Of a DNA stretch of 64,000 nucleotides, positions 1 through 13,912 are shown piece by piece. The stretch is from Pteria penguin. Taxonomy: Eukaryota > Mollusca > Bivalvia > Pterioida > Pteriidae. The stretch's first letter is position 1; each line of letters begins with the position of its first letter. The notes below the pieces were generated by a model. It worked only from the letters and a program-made list of their open reading frames with translations. It ran no database searches and was not told where the DNA came from. The stretch spans positions 3,160,639 to 3,224,638 of the forward strand of contig CM068588.1 of NCBI GenBank assembly GCA_035048485.1. The letters run 5' to 3'. The position numbers and the translations under genes were made by a program.

Positions 1-3000
1 CTAGGGTGCTTTCTTTGCATGTTTAAAATTTATCTTCAATAGAATATGTAGAATTTTTATTGAAATACAGACAGGTAGATACAAAAGAAATCCCCTTCTT
101 CTAGTGCAACAATGACTTCTAATCCATAGCTTATCCCTCAGCTGCGCATCTAACTAGAAAAAAGAAAGAAAGACAGACACAGAGACACAAAAAGAGACAC
201 ATAAAGGAAGAAAGAAACAAAGAAAGATTATACATCTAAGTAACACCGTAACGGTTTATTTCTATGCAGTATATTTAATTTGAGAGGTCGCCCTTATTCT
301 AATGGAAATGAAAAGTACTAGAAATAGTCATAAATCCTAGAGAATACTTTTAGAATCAAACACATGTACTCGGTACGTTGTTAGTAATACTGAGAAGGAC
401 ATAGGTTTCCTTTTGCGCAAATTGCGTTCAACGCAAAACAGTTAGAACGTTAACTTTAAGGATTTTAAAAAAATCTTGTAAAATGAAAGCTGAAAGCGCA
501 ACATATGCATTTTGCCTCTTGCGTAGAACAGCACATTCGATGCACCTGTAACTGTTACATAACTAACAGAACCGATGTCGATGTTTAATGCCTAAAAAGA
601 AAAATATTTCAGGAGTTCTCTATTTTCGCTACCTTTTTTTCCTCCAGTTTTTACTCATTAATCAAAAAACAAATATATATCATACAAGCCGTCGTGAGAA
701 TACTACAAAGAACTCGAATAAGTAGAATTTGTAAGGGGCACTTCAAAAATCAAATTAACTAGCAGTGGGCACATCATTATTTAAAAAATTTTCCGAATTA
801 CCCGTAACTTCATGATACTGCAAATTGGCTACCGTGCATAATTGCAATAAAATTGAATAAGACTTGAAAGCAAAATTAAACATATTTGAATAAAAATCAC
901 GTATGTCATCGCTTTAACGGTTATAAATATGTCATCTGCCAGGCACAGACAGCTGTAATGCCCATTTGTATAAAAACATGCACGAATTCAATTTCAAAAA
1001 CTTAGTCAAATCGCACTGCAAATGCTATACATTATTGGTGCTCCGCATATAGTACCGGAAATCCATTATTGGCATTTCTGCGCAAGCGAAAACTCCATTT
1101 ACATCATGGCGGCATAATAGGTAGCCCGGATGTAGTATAACAAACCTAGGTCTGGAATTATTGGCAGGGTAACAAGAAACGGATTTTGTGAAATATCAAG
1201 TGAAGCAAGTAGCTATTGTGTTGGGTTTGATTTGAAAATTTGAAAAATAGCTCGAATCCAACGACCATAAATCATCATTGGATATGTTCCTTCCCTTCTT
1301 ATTGAATTATATTTCAAATCAAGATCTCTGTAATGACTTAATGAGGGCACGAGCGTTACACGTGAATGAAAAACAGTTGACATTATTGTATATGACATAT
1401 GATCTGTATTCATCCCTTTAATTACATATCGGAAATTATGGCATCATTATGAAAGTTAGATGACACAATAATATCCTGAAGAATTTATGAGTTTGTTTAG
1501 ATCTTATACATCATTTGTAGGTTAGAGTACATTTTGCTTCGCATGTTCCGTACCTTACACCCTTACAATGACGTCATGACAGGTTCCGAATGCAGAGGGT
1601 AGGTGAATTAGTTGACAAGTCTGTAAACAGGAACCAATGATAATATGATGAATAAAATTATTTCAGTAGTCCAAAATCATGCAACCGAAGAGCATACAAA
1701 ATCAGGAAAAATTAGGAAAGGAGAAACTGTACCATGACAGGCCATGAATGCAGTGCTAAGTTAAAAACAGGATTTGTTCGTAAGAAGAGATCAGGATTTG
1801 TTTTAAGCATAACACCTCCTTTTCCTCTTCGTAGTTTTACGAGAACTTATTTTCACAGACACGTCACCATACGGTAACAAAAGATCAATGAATGATACAT
1901 ATTAAACTGCATCGGGTTATTAAGATTTCAGATTTACCCCTGTTTAATTTCGTTTCTTTTATCCATATAGCGTTATTATCTATGGTGATCTGAATATATA
2001 TTGCGATAAATTCTGAGCTGTGACGTCATTCGGTCTAAGGCATGGATTTGATGGCGCCATCACTAAACATTATATCGATGTCGAAAGTTTCCGTCCAATC
2101 GTCGCTGATACCTGCAGGAGATACTCTTCATCCTGTACATGTACTTATTCTATATCTACATCAATCCCCCTCCCCATAGTATCGTATCCCTACCACTATG
2201 CTATCAAAGAACTGAAAGCAATTAACAAAAACAAATTAAGAAGAAACAGTGTTTCCATGTGTAAAAGAGAAAGGCAAAGACGTGTGTTGGAGTTCCCGTA
2301 ATGAGGTAACCTGTTCGCAAGTACCATTCAAAACATACAATTTAATGTCATCAAGAAAATGGACCATTAAAATAATTAAATAACAAAATTGAGAAGCGAA
2401 TTTTTCTTTTAAGGTTCGTTTCTTGATGAATGCAAATCTGACTGCAGGACAGTGATAGTATCTGTATAAACTGTAGTACTTGCTGCACAAACAGATAAAG
2501 GGGACATCACTACTGTTATCATCCCAATTGTTAAAACAGGTGATTAATTTCCTTGAAATTAATGTATTCCAATACCTTGAAAATAACATTTGTTTAGCCA
2601 TAAATCTTATCACTATTGTCTGGATATAGCATGATAAAAATGAATTACATTTTGTGTCAAAGGAGCGAGGATACATTTCCCCCATAAACGTACGGAAATT
2701 CGTCCACGTAATGGCTGACATGTAGGTCACGTGACTGAGTAAGTTGCATATTCTCTCGTGCTGCGGACCATGACCGGGACGAGCTAAGCTGAAGAGATGA
2801 TTTATAATGGTGAAATAATTAAGAAATCAGACTTTTACACCTTTTTATTTCCCTGCATTGCCATTCTCTGGGTAAAATGATAGCTTGGCATTTAACATAA
2901 GGTATCGATGGACAGTCGTTTAATTATTGTTAATGTTACTTTAACAGCCTTGGAACTATACGGTGTCGTCTTTCACAATACAATTGCAGTTTTATTACAA

Positions 3001-6000
3001 CACATTCCACTCCCGGAGTAATATGGCCTCTGTTTTATTTACTCTCGTCTTATTCATTTTGATTAATTTTATTTAAATATCTGTCCGAATCCGAGAAAGA
3101 TGAAGAGTCAGGCATAAAATTAACATCAGCTCCATGAATATGGTGAATTTGTTAAAAATCCTAATTACATTAATCGTCTATATTTATACTCAACTGCCTA
3201 TACGGATGTTCTAGTAAAGGTGATTTTCAAATCAATTAATGCAAAGAACATGTACGACGTAACCAAACTTCACAACTGGCTTGAAACAATCTAATAAGTC
3301 AGTGATAGAGCACACATTGCCTACCTCATTTATCGCATTTTGCAATATTTTGTTAAAAAATGCGGCATATATTTTATTGAAAACTAATATCTTTGTTTTC
3401 ATCTTGTATACTAAGTTCGAAAATATAGGTCTCAAAAATTCGCAATCAAAGTTTAGGTTCACTGTGAGCCATGTAAAAATTATGGCTCATATTTTGTATT
3501 TCAAGACGCCAAACAATTCTCGTGGTGACCTTTGTGCAAAGTTGAGAAAGGTACTGAAGGAAAACGCTCTCTCAGCCATCAAAATGCTCGGAATGGAGTC
3601 AAAAGTGTCGTATCTTCGCGTCTCCAATGCGAGCCGTCCGTTTATTTCGTTTTACTTTTATTTCTTTTCTTTTTTATTTTCATTTTTATTTTATCTGTGG
3701 ATATGTTTAGACAAAATCCAGGGCTACCATAAGCAGACGTAGTCTTAAAAATCATTCTTCTTTAAAGATATTAAATTCAAAAAGATGAAACTAGAAATTT
3801 GGATAGCTTGACCTACATTAAAGGTTGTGATATTACCCCTACACCAAACTTTTCACTACACATTACATATACTTGTGGATTATAAACCGCCCAAACTCAA
3901 ATATCACTACATACACAAATATAAAAATAGATAGAATCATCTCTTATATACTGTAAAAACTTTAAGTAAACTTATTGATATACAACACGTTCTCAAAAAA
4001 TCAGTGAAAACATGCACTTATTTCGTAGATATGTTTTCATGTGATTCTGATCTCTACAAACACTTTTAACCGAAGCATTTCACGTGGACGCTTGCAAATA
4101 AATTCCCCGTTGTAGTTGAAATGGCATAGTTCCAGTCGTAGGTTCGAAGTTATGCAATCATATGAACTCGAGAATTCCAAAATCAAAGTACACAAAAATT
4201 GAAATTATTTTCTTTCGAGAAAATATTACATATTCCAAATAAAACAGTTTTGCTTCAGTAAATCAATATTACATATGAAAGGAAACAAAATCGCCGCATG
4301 AAATAAATATCGCTGAGTAAATCGCAATCAGCGAAAGATTACATCTATATCGTATACATTATGACCGTAATCGTGAAGTTTCCAACCCGATTTCTATGTA
4401 AAAGGAAACACGAGGAATCAATAGTTAGAAATCGCAAATATAAAGGAAGGTACATTCAAATTACCATTAATTTCTCATTTGAGGAACTTTTTACCTCGGG
4501 GTAATATTTTAATGAGGTTTAAATCGATTGATGTTAATTTTTAGGGTCAAAGGTCAAAGGTACAAAAGTATCGTACTTCATGCGGATTCTTATATTTCAA
4601 TTCAAGTCGTTACAATATACAAAGGCAGTTGTGTTCTTAATTCAAAAATATATATATACACAATGTATTTTGCAATCGATGTGGCCATATGTCATTGCAT
4701 TGAAGTTTTCTAAAGTAATAAGCAATCATGGTTATTGGATAATTCAAAACGCTGTTCTCGATTTTGATTGATTTTTAGCCCATGATGTCATTTTCTGTAA
4801 CCTTGATTTTAATGGTATCAAGTTGTATATTCTTGTGTGCATGAAAAGCTTCTAGACGTCGTTTAAGATCTGTAAATAAAATTTTCTGTAATTATTTGTA
4901 GCCTAATACATATAATTGTATTTATTCGATAGGTAGTGGTTTCGTTACTTGGCATGTAGAAATTAGAAATTCTCATAAAAGTCCATATACTAATGTATAA
5001 AGTCACGGCGACTTCGTGTTAAAATGATAATGGAACGAAACTTTGTACAGAATCCCACTCAAGTCAATCAAAATATGAAAAATGGCAAGACAAAGGTCGA
5101 CCAACCGATCAAGGATACCCTGCCAATATTCCTTTATCATTAAGAAAAAAATATTCTTGCACGCTAAAAATGAAGGTACCGACATGGAATTTAGCCTGTA
5201 TACATCGTAGTATACAAGTTGGCTGCTACATCTTTAATCTTGATACAGTGATCGTAATAGGGTGAAAAACGGGTGCACAGACAGTCGGACGTACAGGTGG
5301 GCACTTTATTACTCATGAGGATAAAGTGGAGAACAACACAAATTTTGTATCTACACAGTTTCTGTGCTAAAGAGTTTTCCTGATAAATAGTCTAGGCCGT
5401 TGATGGTAAGTGTATTTGACAGTATGGCAAATCTCAGAACTTGCACAATGAGAGCCGCCCAAACATAATTGAAGAAATCTGAACGGACTATAAACACTGA
5501 ACAAATTATCAAAACGGGCAGTTGTGGTCATAAATACGCACTCAAACTGTTTCATACGTCACCACTGCAAATCGCAAAAATTACATGAAATACCTCTGAA
5601 ATGGAGTACACGTCTTGAGTTATTATACACATGATTCTAATGTACTCTGCACTCATTTTTTTCTTCGTGTTCGAATATCTTATCAAAACACTCTCGGAAG
5701 TTCCATAGTCATACGGCTTTCAGAAGGAGCGATCCAAGATATCTTCCCGCAGAGTTAATGAGCAACATCTACAGTTATCAAGTAGACCTGAAGTGTTCCG
5801 AAACCCCCATCGCAGTCGCTTCAAAGCTTGAATATAAGTCAAATTTCCACATCGATATTAAAATTATGATACGAGATTTGAACGCTTGACAGTTCGTTTG
5901 AAAATAGATAAAAAGGTTATTAATTGATTTCATACAAAGAAAATTAGAAGTGTGAATAAATTTCAAATTCTGATGCACAGCTGAAAAATCTTATGATTCC

Positions 6001-7239
6001 AGATATTATTTTTAAATAAATCTATATTTTAAGCAACTTTAATTAACAGTTTTCACATCAAAGCATTCATCGAAGGGCTTCCGTATTTCAAATTTGCTAA
6101 TAAAATAATAGTACAAATTTTCGCATATTTTTCCCGAAAAAAAGTAGTAGACTTTCTTAACGCATCTATCTGAAGCTGAATTTACTTACTATTTATAAAA
6201 TATAAATTTAATAAGATCAATAATTACTACACGTGAGCATATGCATAAACAGCATAGACTGTGAAATGAGAGGTTTGAGTCACTTTTTTTTAACCTTTCG
6301 TGTAATTTTTCGAGCTTTTAACATGATCTATGGTTGTTCATTAAAGATCATAAATAAATACATTTTCAGCGTGTAATTTGCGCATTGTTGTGATCGAGCC
6401 GTCTAGGGTATCCATTAGGCAACACATCAACAAGTTCTTTCTCTCATTTAACATAGAAAACACGATTAATTCCTAGATATGTACGGATAACTCTAAGTGT
6501 GAAATTTCAAAAATTTATATTTTTGACTGAAACCGAGATCTAAATCTAAGATAGGCTGACACATGTTTAAAGTTTATGGTTATTTTGCATAAAAGACTTT
6601 TCATTCCATGTAATCTCGCTATGCTTGCCTTTGGATATTAACTTTTTCTCGATTAAGGAACCAGATAACAGTTTATATTCCAATGGTGTTAAAATTCCAT
6701 TTCATTTTTGAGATGTTATCATTTAAAAAAGTAAACCTGGATTAAGTCATCCTTTGCAGTCGTTATACCGAACCCTATGGGAATTTTCATAATTTGTATT
6801 TTGGCTGTTAAATGACATGTAACTAATCACGACAATGGCTCGGCTGCGAATATTGACGGTTCGAATACCCCTAAAGGCATCTATCGATACATCTACTCCA
6901 CCCCTTACCAGCGGTCTCTAACAATGTTCTCACTTCAATAATGTAAACAAAATACATTGTATGTTATGATGCGACTTGATTAGTTTGATAGAATTATGAT
7001 AAAAGTACGATAATGCGGAGAATGCAGAAATTATAGCTCGGACCCGAACATCAAAGGCAAGCTATCGTGTTATCTACAAACGGACTCCTTTTGTATCCAC
7101 CGAAACAATAGAGCGACGTGTCAAACATGAGTCACTCGATACAAAAAACAACATTCCCTCGTCTAGGAAATATGTTCTGATCACATTACAGATTTCTGGA
7201 GATTTCTTTCTATTTCCTTGAAATATTTAGGATTATTAT
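1..7239. other. Unique AT-rich non-coding DNA
   Basis: No gene is recognisable here. It contains a purine-rich AAAG/GACA stretch at about 158-226 and scattered short A/T runs. The two longest open frames, 2236-2730 on the minus strand (164 codons) and 3281-3742 on the plus strand (153 codons), match no family I know. The second ends in a low-complexity Phe/Leu-rich tail made by a T-rich tract. A nuclear-receptor-like direct repeat at 4544-4563 is listed separately. Promoters or exons cannot be excluded by eye. Confidence 0.6.
4544..4563 (+). promoter_or_regulatory. DR1-type nuclear receptor direct repeat (candidate)
   Basis: Three hexamer half-sites in a row are each separated by one base: GGGTCA-A-AGGTCA-A-AGGTAC. 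The first two form a textbook DR1, the arrangement bound by HNF4 or RXR-type receptors in animals. Sequence match only; there is no evidence of occupancy, and short motifs occur by chance in 64 kb. Confidence 0.3.
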
Positions 7240-7445
7240 TCTTTGCTTTTTCGTTTTGTTTTTCATTTTTATTTCTATTCTATTATTTTTTTCTGTTTTG
7301 ATGGATGACTGGTTTTTCTTCTTTTTTTTCTTTTTCTTTCTTTATTTTCTTTTTATTATTATTATTATTTTTTTGTTTTTTCGTCTTTTTTGTTTTTATT
7401 TTTTATTTTTTTTGGCCCATTTTGAAAATTAATTTTTTTTTGCTT
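7240..7445. repeat. T-rich low-complexity tract
   Basis: About 200 bases are dominated by T runs broken by single C, G or A bases, including a short (ATT)n run near 7355. No coding content. Confidence 0.8.
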
Positions 7446-7517
7446 TACTATCTTTTCTAAATGAACTGTATTGAGGCATTTGTTGTTTGTAAAATGCAGG
7501 TTTTAATACCATCGAAT

Positions 7518-7538
7518 TAGAGAGAGAGAGTGAGAGAG

Positions 7539-7573
<35 letters not shown>
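7518..7573. repeat. (GA)n microsatellite
   Basis: A run of GA dinucleotides with a few T and A interruptions, followed by a purine-rich AAGGGGGAAG segment. Confidence 0.9.
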
Positions 7574-7575
7574 GG

Positions 7576-8964
7576 GGAAGGGAAATAAGAAAACACAGAG
7601 AGAGAAAACCAACCTAAAACTTTACACCATTAGCTTAGAAAGGAGCTATTTTCTAATTTAGACTCTATCCTCAACATACATCCACTCTGTTATATATATT
7701 CTTTATTTACAAACTTTGCTACTTCATTGATTTTGCGGACAAAGTACCAGTTACTCTGTTGATAATAAATGTATTTCAGATATCAAACATCACACAGAAG
7801 TATAACTTATATTTACATCCATTGAGAGCATGTCTTCATGTCATCATAATGATATGATTTTAAGGAAGGGGAAAGGGATGGTTTGGCAGTGGGTGTAAAA
7901 ATTCCGGATCTGGGTCCCGACACGGTTTCGTTAATTACCTATCATGTTAGATCACCGATACTTGTGATAACGCTTTAGCGTAGAAATCTTCCCCTGTCAA
8001 AATACACTGATAAACCGTCCTGGTTATGATATAGTATATGTGCACATTATTCAGTCGTTATTGCTTATCTTAGATACATAAAAACATCGATGAGTAAAAT
8101 TCACCGAATCCATCATTTCTTGAAATGAACTTTTGGATTTGTGAAAGCGTGAATGTGGATCTCGTCTTAATCTTTCAAATTTGGATTAAACTGGAGTAGA
8201 ACCTATACTTTGTAAATACTTGATTACGATACAAATTCAATCCAAAATGTGTAAATTCCGGTGGTGAATATTTAGAAATCGTATGGATGAATTAGGATTT
8301 ACATAAACACTTAAAACCTATGTAAGTCCCTGAGCGACGTTACGATTTTCTCTTCCGTAAAAAAAGGGGGTGGGGGAGGAGGGGAGAATATTGTGTTATA
8401 GATAGTTTTAAAATTCTTTGAACTATAAAACTTTTATGTAACAATTGACCTCCTTTAATAAAACTATATGATGCCCAGTTATATAAACCTTTCTTAATAA
8501 CTTAACAAAGATGATATCCTCAACTTTTTGCCACAAAATGTGTCAAATAATGTTAAATGTACTGTTTCGATCTGGCATTCAAATTATAGAATATTTAATT
8601 TTCTACAAAACAAGTAATTACGTTCTATGTACATATAACATAGGACTTCCCAAGTATACAATCAAATTGCCCCTTAGGGCGCGAGGCAGATGTTTTTGTG
8701 ATTACTAAATTGATATTTGTGTTAATTATATTAAATTTGTGTGGGTTGCTTTCCGTATAAAGATATTTTGATATATTTCACTTTTACGAAATGTGAGGTT
8801 TTCGATAAAAGAAGACAAAAGATCCTTTCATTTGGCACTACATCTTATACCCTTTTTTCTCAAAAGAAAAGACTCTTTTAAAGCATGTGCCAGTGAAAGA
8901 AGCAGAGTTTTCTCTCTTGTTTGGTGCAAGCAACTGACACAAATACTTGACATTGTATTGTGAT
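7576..8964. other. Unique AT-rich non-coding DNA
   Basis: No gene recognised. It contains a short A/G-rich run with a GGGGGTGGGGGAGGAGGGG-like segment at about 8364-8386. Confidence 0.5.
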
Positions 8965-9152
8965 CCATGAGCGGATCAAGAGGGGTGGATCGGGGGTCTG
9001 TACCCACCCTGTGAGTAGGTGAAATTTACTTTTCTTGTTATTTTTCGATGTAAAATAAGTGATTTTACATACAAATGCAAGGATGGATCCCCCTCTCCAA
9101 AACTTCATCAGGTGTCAACCCCCTCTAGACAAAATTTCTGGATTCGCGCCTG
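8965..9152. mobile_element. Decayed short inverted-repeat element (MITE-like)
   Basis: The left end reads CATGAGCGGATCAAGAGGGG and the right end, on the opposite strand, reads CAGGCGCGAATCCAGAA, followed inward by a G-rich segment. The termini resemble those of the better preserved element at 42988-43199 (CAGTGGCGAATCCAGG). The interior is AT-rich and non-coding. I infer an old non-autonomous DNA transposon of the same family; divergence between the ends limits confidence. Confidence 0.45.
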
Positions 9153-11655
9153 TTATCTACATGTATGTCGAGATCTTACACTGGAGATCCCTGACTGTAT
9201 TAAACTAAATGAGCCAATCAGCATGAAATCAAAAATGTCTAAAACCGCATACATATTGTTTTAACCTACGACCAGCATGCAATATATAGTTAGAAAACGG
9301 GGGGCGGGGGCATATAAAAATCAATATACACAATTTCTATTTTAGGTGTCGAAGGAAGTTGTGGATGGTCAAAAGAAGAATCATTTAAACAGCATTATAC
9401 TCTATAATGATATTTATAGTGTTTCAAATATACTTTGTTCGCTTTAAGCATTGATGTAAATGCTGTTCAGTCATAATTACACGGAGGCATTTGTCTGAAG
9501 GTAAGGCTGTTGGGGAGAAGAACACCTCTAGAACTCTCAACTACCTACAGCATAAAAATTGTAAACAATAGGTGAAAATATAGAACTTGTGGCGCTGGAG
9601 CCGCCATTATCTTAATAAAAATATCTTAAAATTATTTACAAACCAGAAGCCACCAAACATACTATGCTATATAGAGTCATATAAACATGACCAAATTTCA
9701 GTATATATTTTTCCCCAATGTTGATACTATACACATCACGGTGTTTTCCTTCATAGAATTTAGTAGGTGCGGCTAAGAGAAAATGAATTTTACAAAGGGA
9801 GTATGCACTGGAATGATTATGCATTAGAAAGAATAATGGCAAGGAACTCTATAAAGCACAACAATAATGAAAAGTCGCAAACACATTTAGAACGATATTG
9901 CGTAAGAATAACAAGTCTCTGAAGCATTTCAAAGTATGAACCTTGCACAACTGACGCCGTCGCAGAAAATTATTTTCATTCCCTAGGTACAACGTAACGA
10001 TGGTTTCCGAGGTGTTCATAAAATAAAGTTTAATCGACGACAGCGTTTTACACTATAAAACTTTTATAAAATTAGCCTCTTCCATTAATTTTCTCAAGTA
10101 ACTTCCGTTTAACGACCAGGGACAAGATTATAATGTAATATGTTTTCATTTGTAACGTCAATACATCATAGGTTAAAGCTATTTTGGCAAGTGGAGGGAC
10201 ATGAAAATGCTTACATGGAAAAGACAGCTATACATTTTATAACCATTTCAACCGATTGGTTTGGTTGTAAAATACAAGGGAGAATATTTAAATCAGTGAC
10301 GATATTTTACGACCACCTATGACATAACCCCGCCAAATGTTTTTCTAATTAAATTACTTTTAAACCCCTGATTTTAATCAAATGATTCACCAGGGAATGT
10401 TTTGTCCTTTCGTTTTGTCTTAAAACCGTAAAAGTCAACATTCATTCATCGAAATTCTATTTTGTATAAAAGTCGAGAGGCTATGTGACGATAAAATCAA
10501 ATTGAAAGTCAATATAAAGAATTTTATGAAGACGTGCCCTAACAGTAGGGCCCGGAGCCGACACGGAACAACAAAAATCCGGAACATGTGTTTGATGTAC
10601 GCCGATGGACCACGTAGGACATGGATGAATGACGGAGAGCAGGGTGTTTACCTGATGTACCAGTCCATTCAAATTCCTTCTTCCTCAGGGCGAAATGATC
10701 ATCTATCCAAAGAATGTGAAAATAATTATCTGCGACTTTTACACAATGTATGACGATGTATTAAAGTTGAACAGTAGCTAATGGTTCCGTTGACCTCAAA
10801 AGGTAGAGAAAAAATGGGATTTGATATTTACCTGTTATAGATTCATTGTGATCAAAGTAATCGAATATTGATACTTGATCCATTATGTACAATATTTGTA
10901 ATGAACAGACGCCGATTAAACACTTTGCTAAACCAAGGAGGCGACTAGGGACGGACCCGGAACAAAGGGTACGTTAATGGTTTCTGTATTAGACTATCAA
11001 TGTACCATCCCCGCGTCATCGATGAACAAGACATCTCATAATGGCGCTGTCGTATTTGATTTGTCAAATTAGAATAGAATAAAGTAAAACCCAAGACGAT
11101 AAAACACGGCCGAGATGCAATATTTAGTTGCGGAGATAAGTGCGATTCCATGATATCATTCTCGTAATTCAGTAGAATCTGGAAAGTATCATATGGGCTT
11201 ATCTACCCTGCAGAGCCAATGATAATAACCAACTCCTGATAGAATTATGAATGGAGAATTTATTTTGAGAGCGGTTGTCATAAGCGGCCCTGTGTCAGAG
11301 AAAGCGATTTTTGTAATGCTTAAGATCTTATTAGACGGAATGGGAAATAATCTTATCTTAAGCCAATCTTATCAGTGATGCAACAAAGAACGGTAGTCTA
11401 CCAGTCTCTAGTTTGAAAATTTCAATCAGTGTAGTAAAGGATATTTACAAATAAATCTGACTCATCTGTGAATTGTAAAATTTAACGCATACATACATCA
11501 CATATATTTCTTCTGAAGTTTTAGTATCAATAGACAATCTGATTTTGTGATGTCTTTTTGATCAAAGTATACATCTACTTCCTAGAGATGTGAAAATATT
11601 AAAACTTTAAATATCGTTCTAAACATTAGACAAACATGTATACGTATTTATTGGG
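9153..11655. other. Unique non-coding DNA
   Basis: No gene recognised. GC content is somewhat higher around 10540-10660 and 10900-11160, with short unrelated open frames on both strands. Confidence 0.5.
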
Positions 11656-11706
11656 TCTTTTTCTTTTCTTTTTTTCTTTTTTTCTTTTTCTTTTTTTTTT
11701 TTTTTG
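11656..11706. repeat. T/C-rich low-complexity run
   Basis: A polypyrimidine stretch of repeated CTTTT-type blocks ending in a long T run. Confidence 0.8.
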
Positions 11707-13143
11707 CGTGCGCCCATACTTGCTTTTCTACTCACAAATTCCTAGTAACTTATAATTACTGGGGTTTATTTATCAGCTTTTCAAACGAACATTTTAATTC
11801 CGTCTAATATTGATCATTAGTTATTATTGCTTTCCTGATATTGTCTATATCGTTTTATCCTTTGTTTTCTTTCGATAGTTATTTCATATACCCTTCCAAG
11901 ACGAAGAAATTGGACATGTGAACACCGAGAAGCAATATATGTACAAATTGGACTGCGATTCTTTGAACAGACTGGGACCAAAAGTCCCCTTATGCCATAT
12001 ACAAATGTACGCATGAACAGATTCGAATTACCAGATTTCACCTTATGCCTAATGAGTTTTAGCCTCTATTGTTAGTCATTTATCATATACAGGAAATATA
12101 AATAATCTAGTGCAACTAGGGATATTGTGCACATAGTAATTAATATTCATAGATTTAGATCTCGTTTTGTACATATTGTTTAAGCATTTAAAACTTAAAA
12201 CGAAGAAGAAGAAAAAGGAATTTCGTTAGGTTAAATTCGTGGAATTTTAACAAATATTGTATGATTATGTAAAAGTAAGAACATAACTATCTGAAAAAAT
12301 GGTCTGATTATCAAGCAGATATGAGCATTAAAATCTGAATGCGAAAAAGAGTTTACTGTGATGAATCTAAAAGAAGTGCCTGAGACAAAATGTGCCAAAA
12401 TATGGGTTGGGAAGGGGTGTGGGTGTGGTTATCTGATTTTCCTTGTGTATATGACTGAAGTACATGCACTAACCTCATTATGTATGTAATGACTCTCGGC
12501 GATTTTAATTCTTAAAATGTAAAAAGTTCGTCGTTCTTTATCGCCATTACTGCCATGAATCAGCTGTGTACTAGGAGTCTAAGAAACCTCTTTCTGATAA
12601 CTCATTTGCATATTCTAGCCCAGGGACAGACTTTGTGGGATCGTACCGTTTAATCGTGAAATTTGAGACAAAATGGCATTACGCTCTCCGTAAACGCTGT
12701 AAACAAGAGAAATAATGGGGAAATTACTTCACTGATAAAATCCAAGAATTATTTTTCAGAAAAACAATGGCAAATGTCATAAATTGACATCCATTTCATA
12801 TGTAAATCGTATGCAAATAACTCTATGCGTGTACATTTTCCGACACGTTTATTTAATTGAAAGGACTTTTATTCTCAGGTAATTCGAAAATCTATTTAAA
12901 ATATGTAAATGTTACATATTTATCTCTGTTTTGTTACTAATTAGAAAACATTACCATCACATGAGCTTGCCTCCTAGCGATAGTAAGATCTGCAGCAGAC
13001 GATAACGCAAATCTCGCCGTAAACGAGATCTGGAGAGATGACATATCAGATCTTAGGAGGACGTTATTTTAACGTTTCCTGTCGTTACGTGTATTTCGTG
13101 GTAAAAGTTGTCAAAATACAATAATTCAGATGTTCTATAAACA
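11707..13143. other. Unique AT-rich non-coding DNA
   Basis: No gene recognised. An octamer-like ATTTGCAT lies near 12604. A small hairpin (ATCTCG / CGAGAT) with a 7-base loop lies near 13011-13030. Confidence 0.5.
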
Positions 13144-13912
13144 CTTCTATATCAGATTAGCCTTATCTAAGCAAATCATTATCGGGCAAAATCTATCAAA
13201 ACAAATCAATATCAGACTTAATCTATCAAAACAAATCAATATCAGACTAAATCTATCAAAAAAAATCAATATCAGGCTAAATATATCAAAATAAATCAAT
13301 ATCAGACTAAATCTATCAAAATAAATCAACATCAGGCTAAATCTATCAAAATAAATCAATATCAGACTAAATCTATCAAAACAAATCAATATCAGGCTAA
13401 ATCTATCAAAATAAATCAATATCAGACTACAGCTATCAAAACAAATCAATATCAGACTAAATCTATCAAAATAAATTAATATCAGACTAAATCTATCAAA
13501 ATAAATTAATATCAGGCTAAATCTATCAAAATAAATCGATGTCAGGCTAAATCTATCAAAATAAATCGATGTCAGGCTACATTTATTTGAACAATTCAAT
13601 ATCATGCTAGTCTGATCTAATCAAATCAACAGTAGGCCAGCTTTTTTCTGAACAAATCAATATCAGACAAACTTTATCTGAACAAATCAATACCAGTTAG
13701 ATTTATCTGAACAAGTCATTACTAGGCTAGATGTTTCTGAACAAGCAAATATCAGGTTAAATTTATCTGAACAAATCAATTCCAGGTTAAATTTATTTGA
13801 ACAATTCAATGTTAGTTGGTTTGATCTGATCAAATCAAATACTAGGCTAGATTTATCTGAACACATCAACGCAAGGCTAGATTTATCTGTACAAATCAAT
13901 ATCAGAATAGCT
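13144..13912. repeat. 30-bp minisatellite, about 25 units
   Basis: The monomer is roughly AATCAATATCAGRCTAAATC followed by TATCAAAATA. The first 450 bases are highly regular at exactly 30 bp per unit. From about 13580 the units diverge (TTTATCTGAACAAATCAA type), with one-base indels near 13650-13690. Because 30 is a multiple of three, the minus strand stays open for 152 and then 70 codons, giving a decapeptide repeat rich in F, D, S, L and I. I treat that frame as a by-product of the array, not a gene. Confidence 0.95.

Noticed and set aside
2236..2730. 164-codon minus-strand frame
   Set aside because: No recognisable domain or family; one frame of this length can occur by chance in 64 kb, and no supporting splice or promoter pattern is visible.
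3281..3742. 153-codon plus-strand frame
   Set aside because: Unrecognised, with a C-terminal part formed by a T-rich tract.
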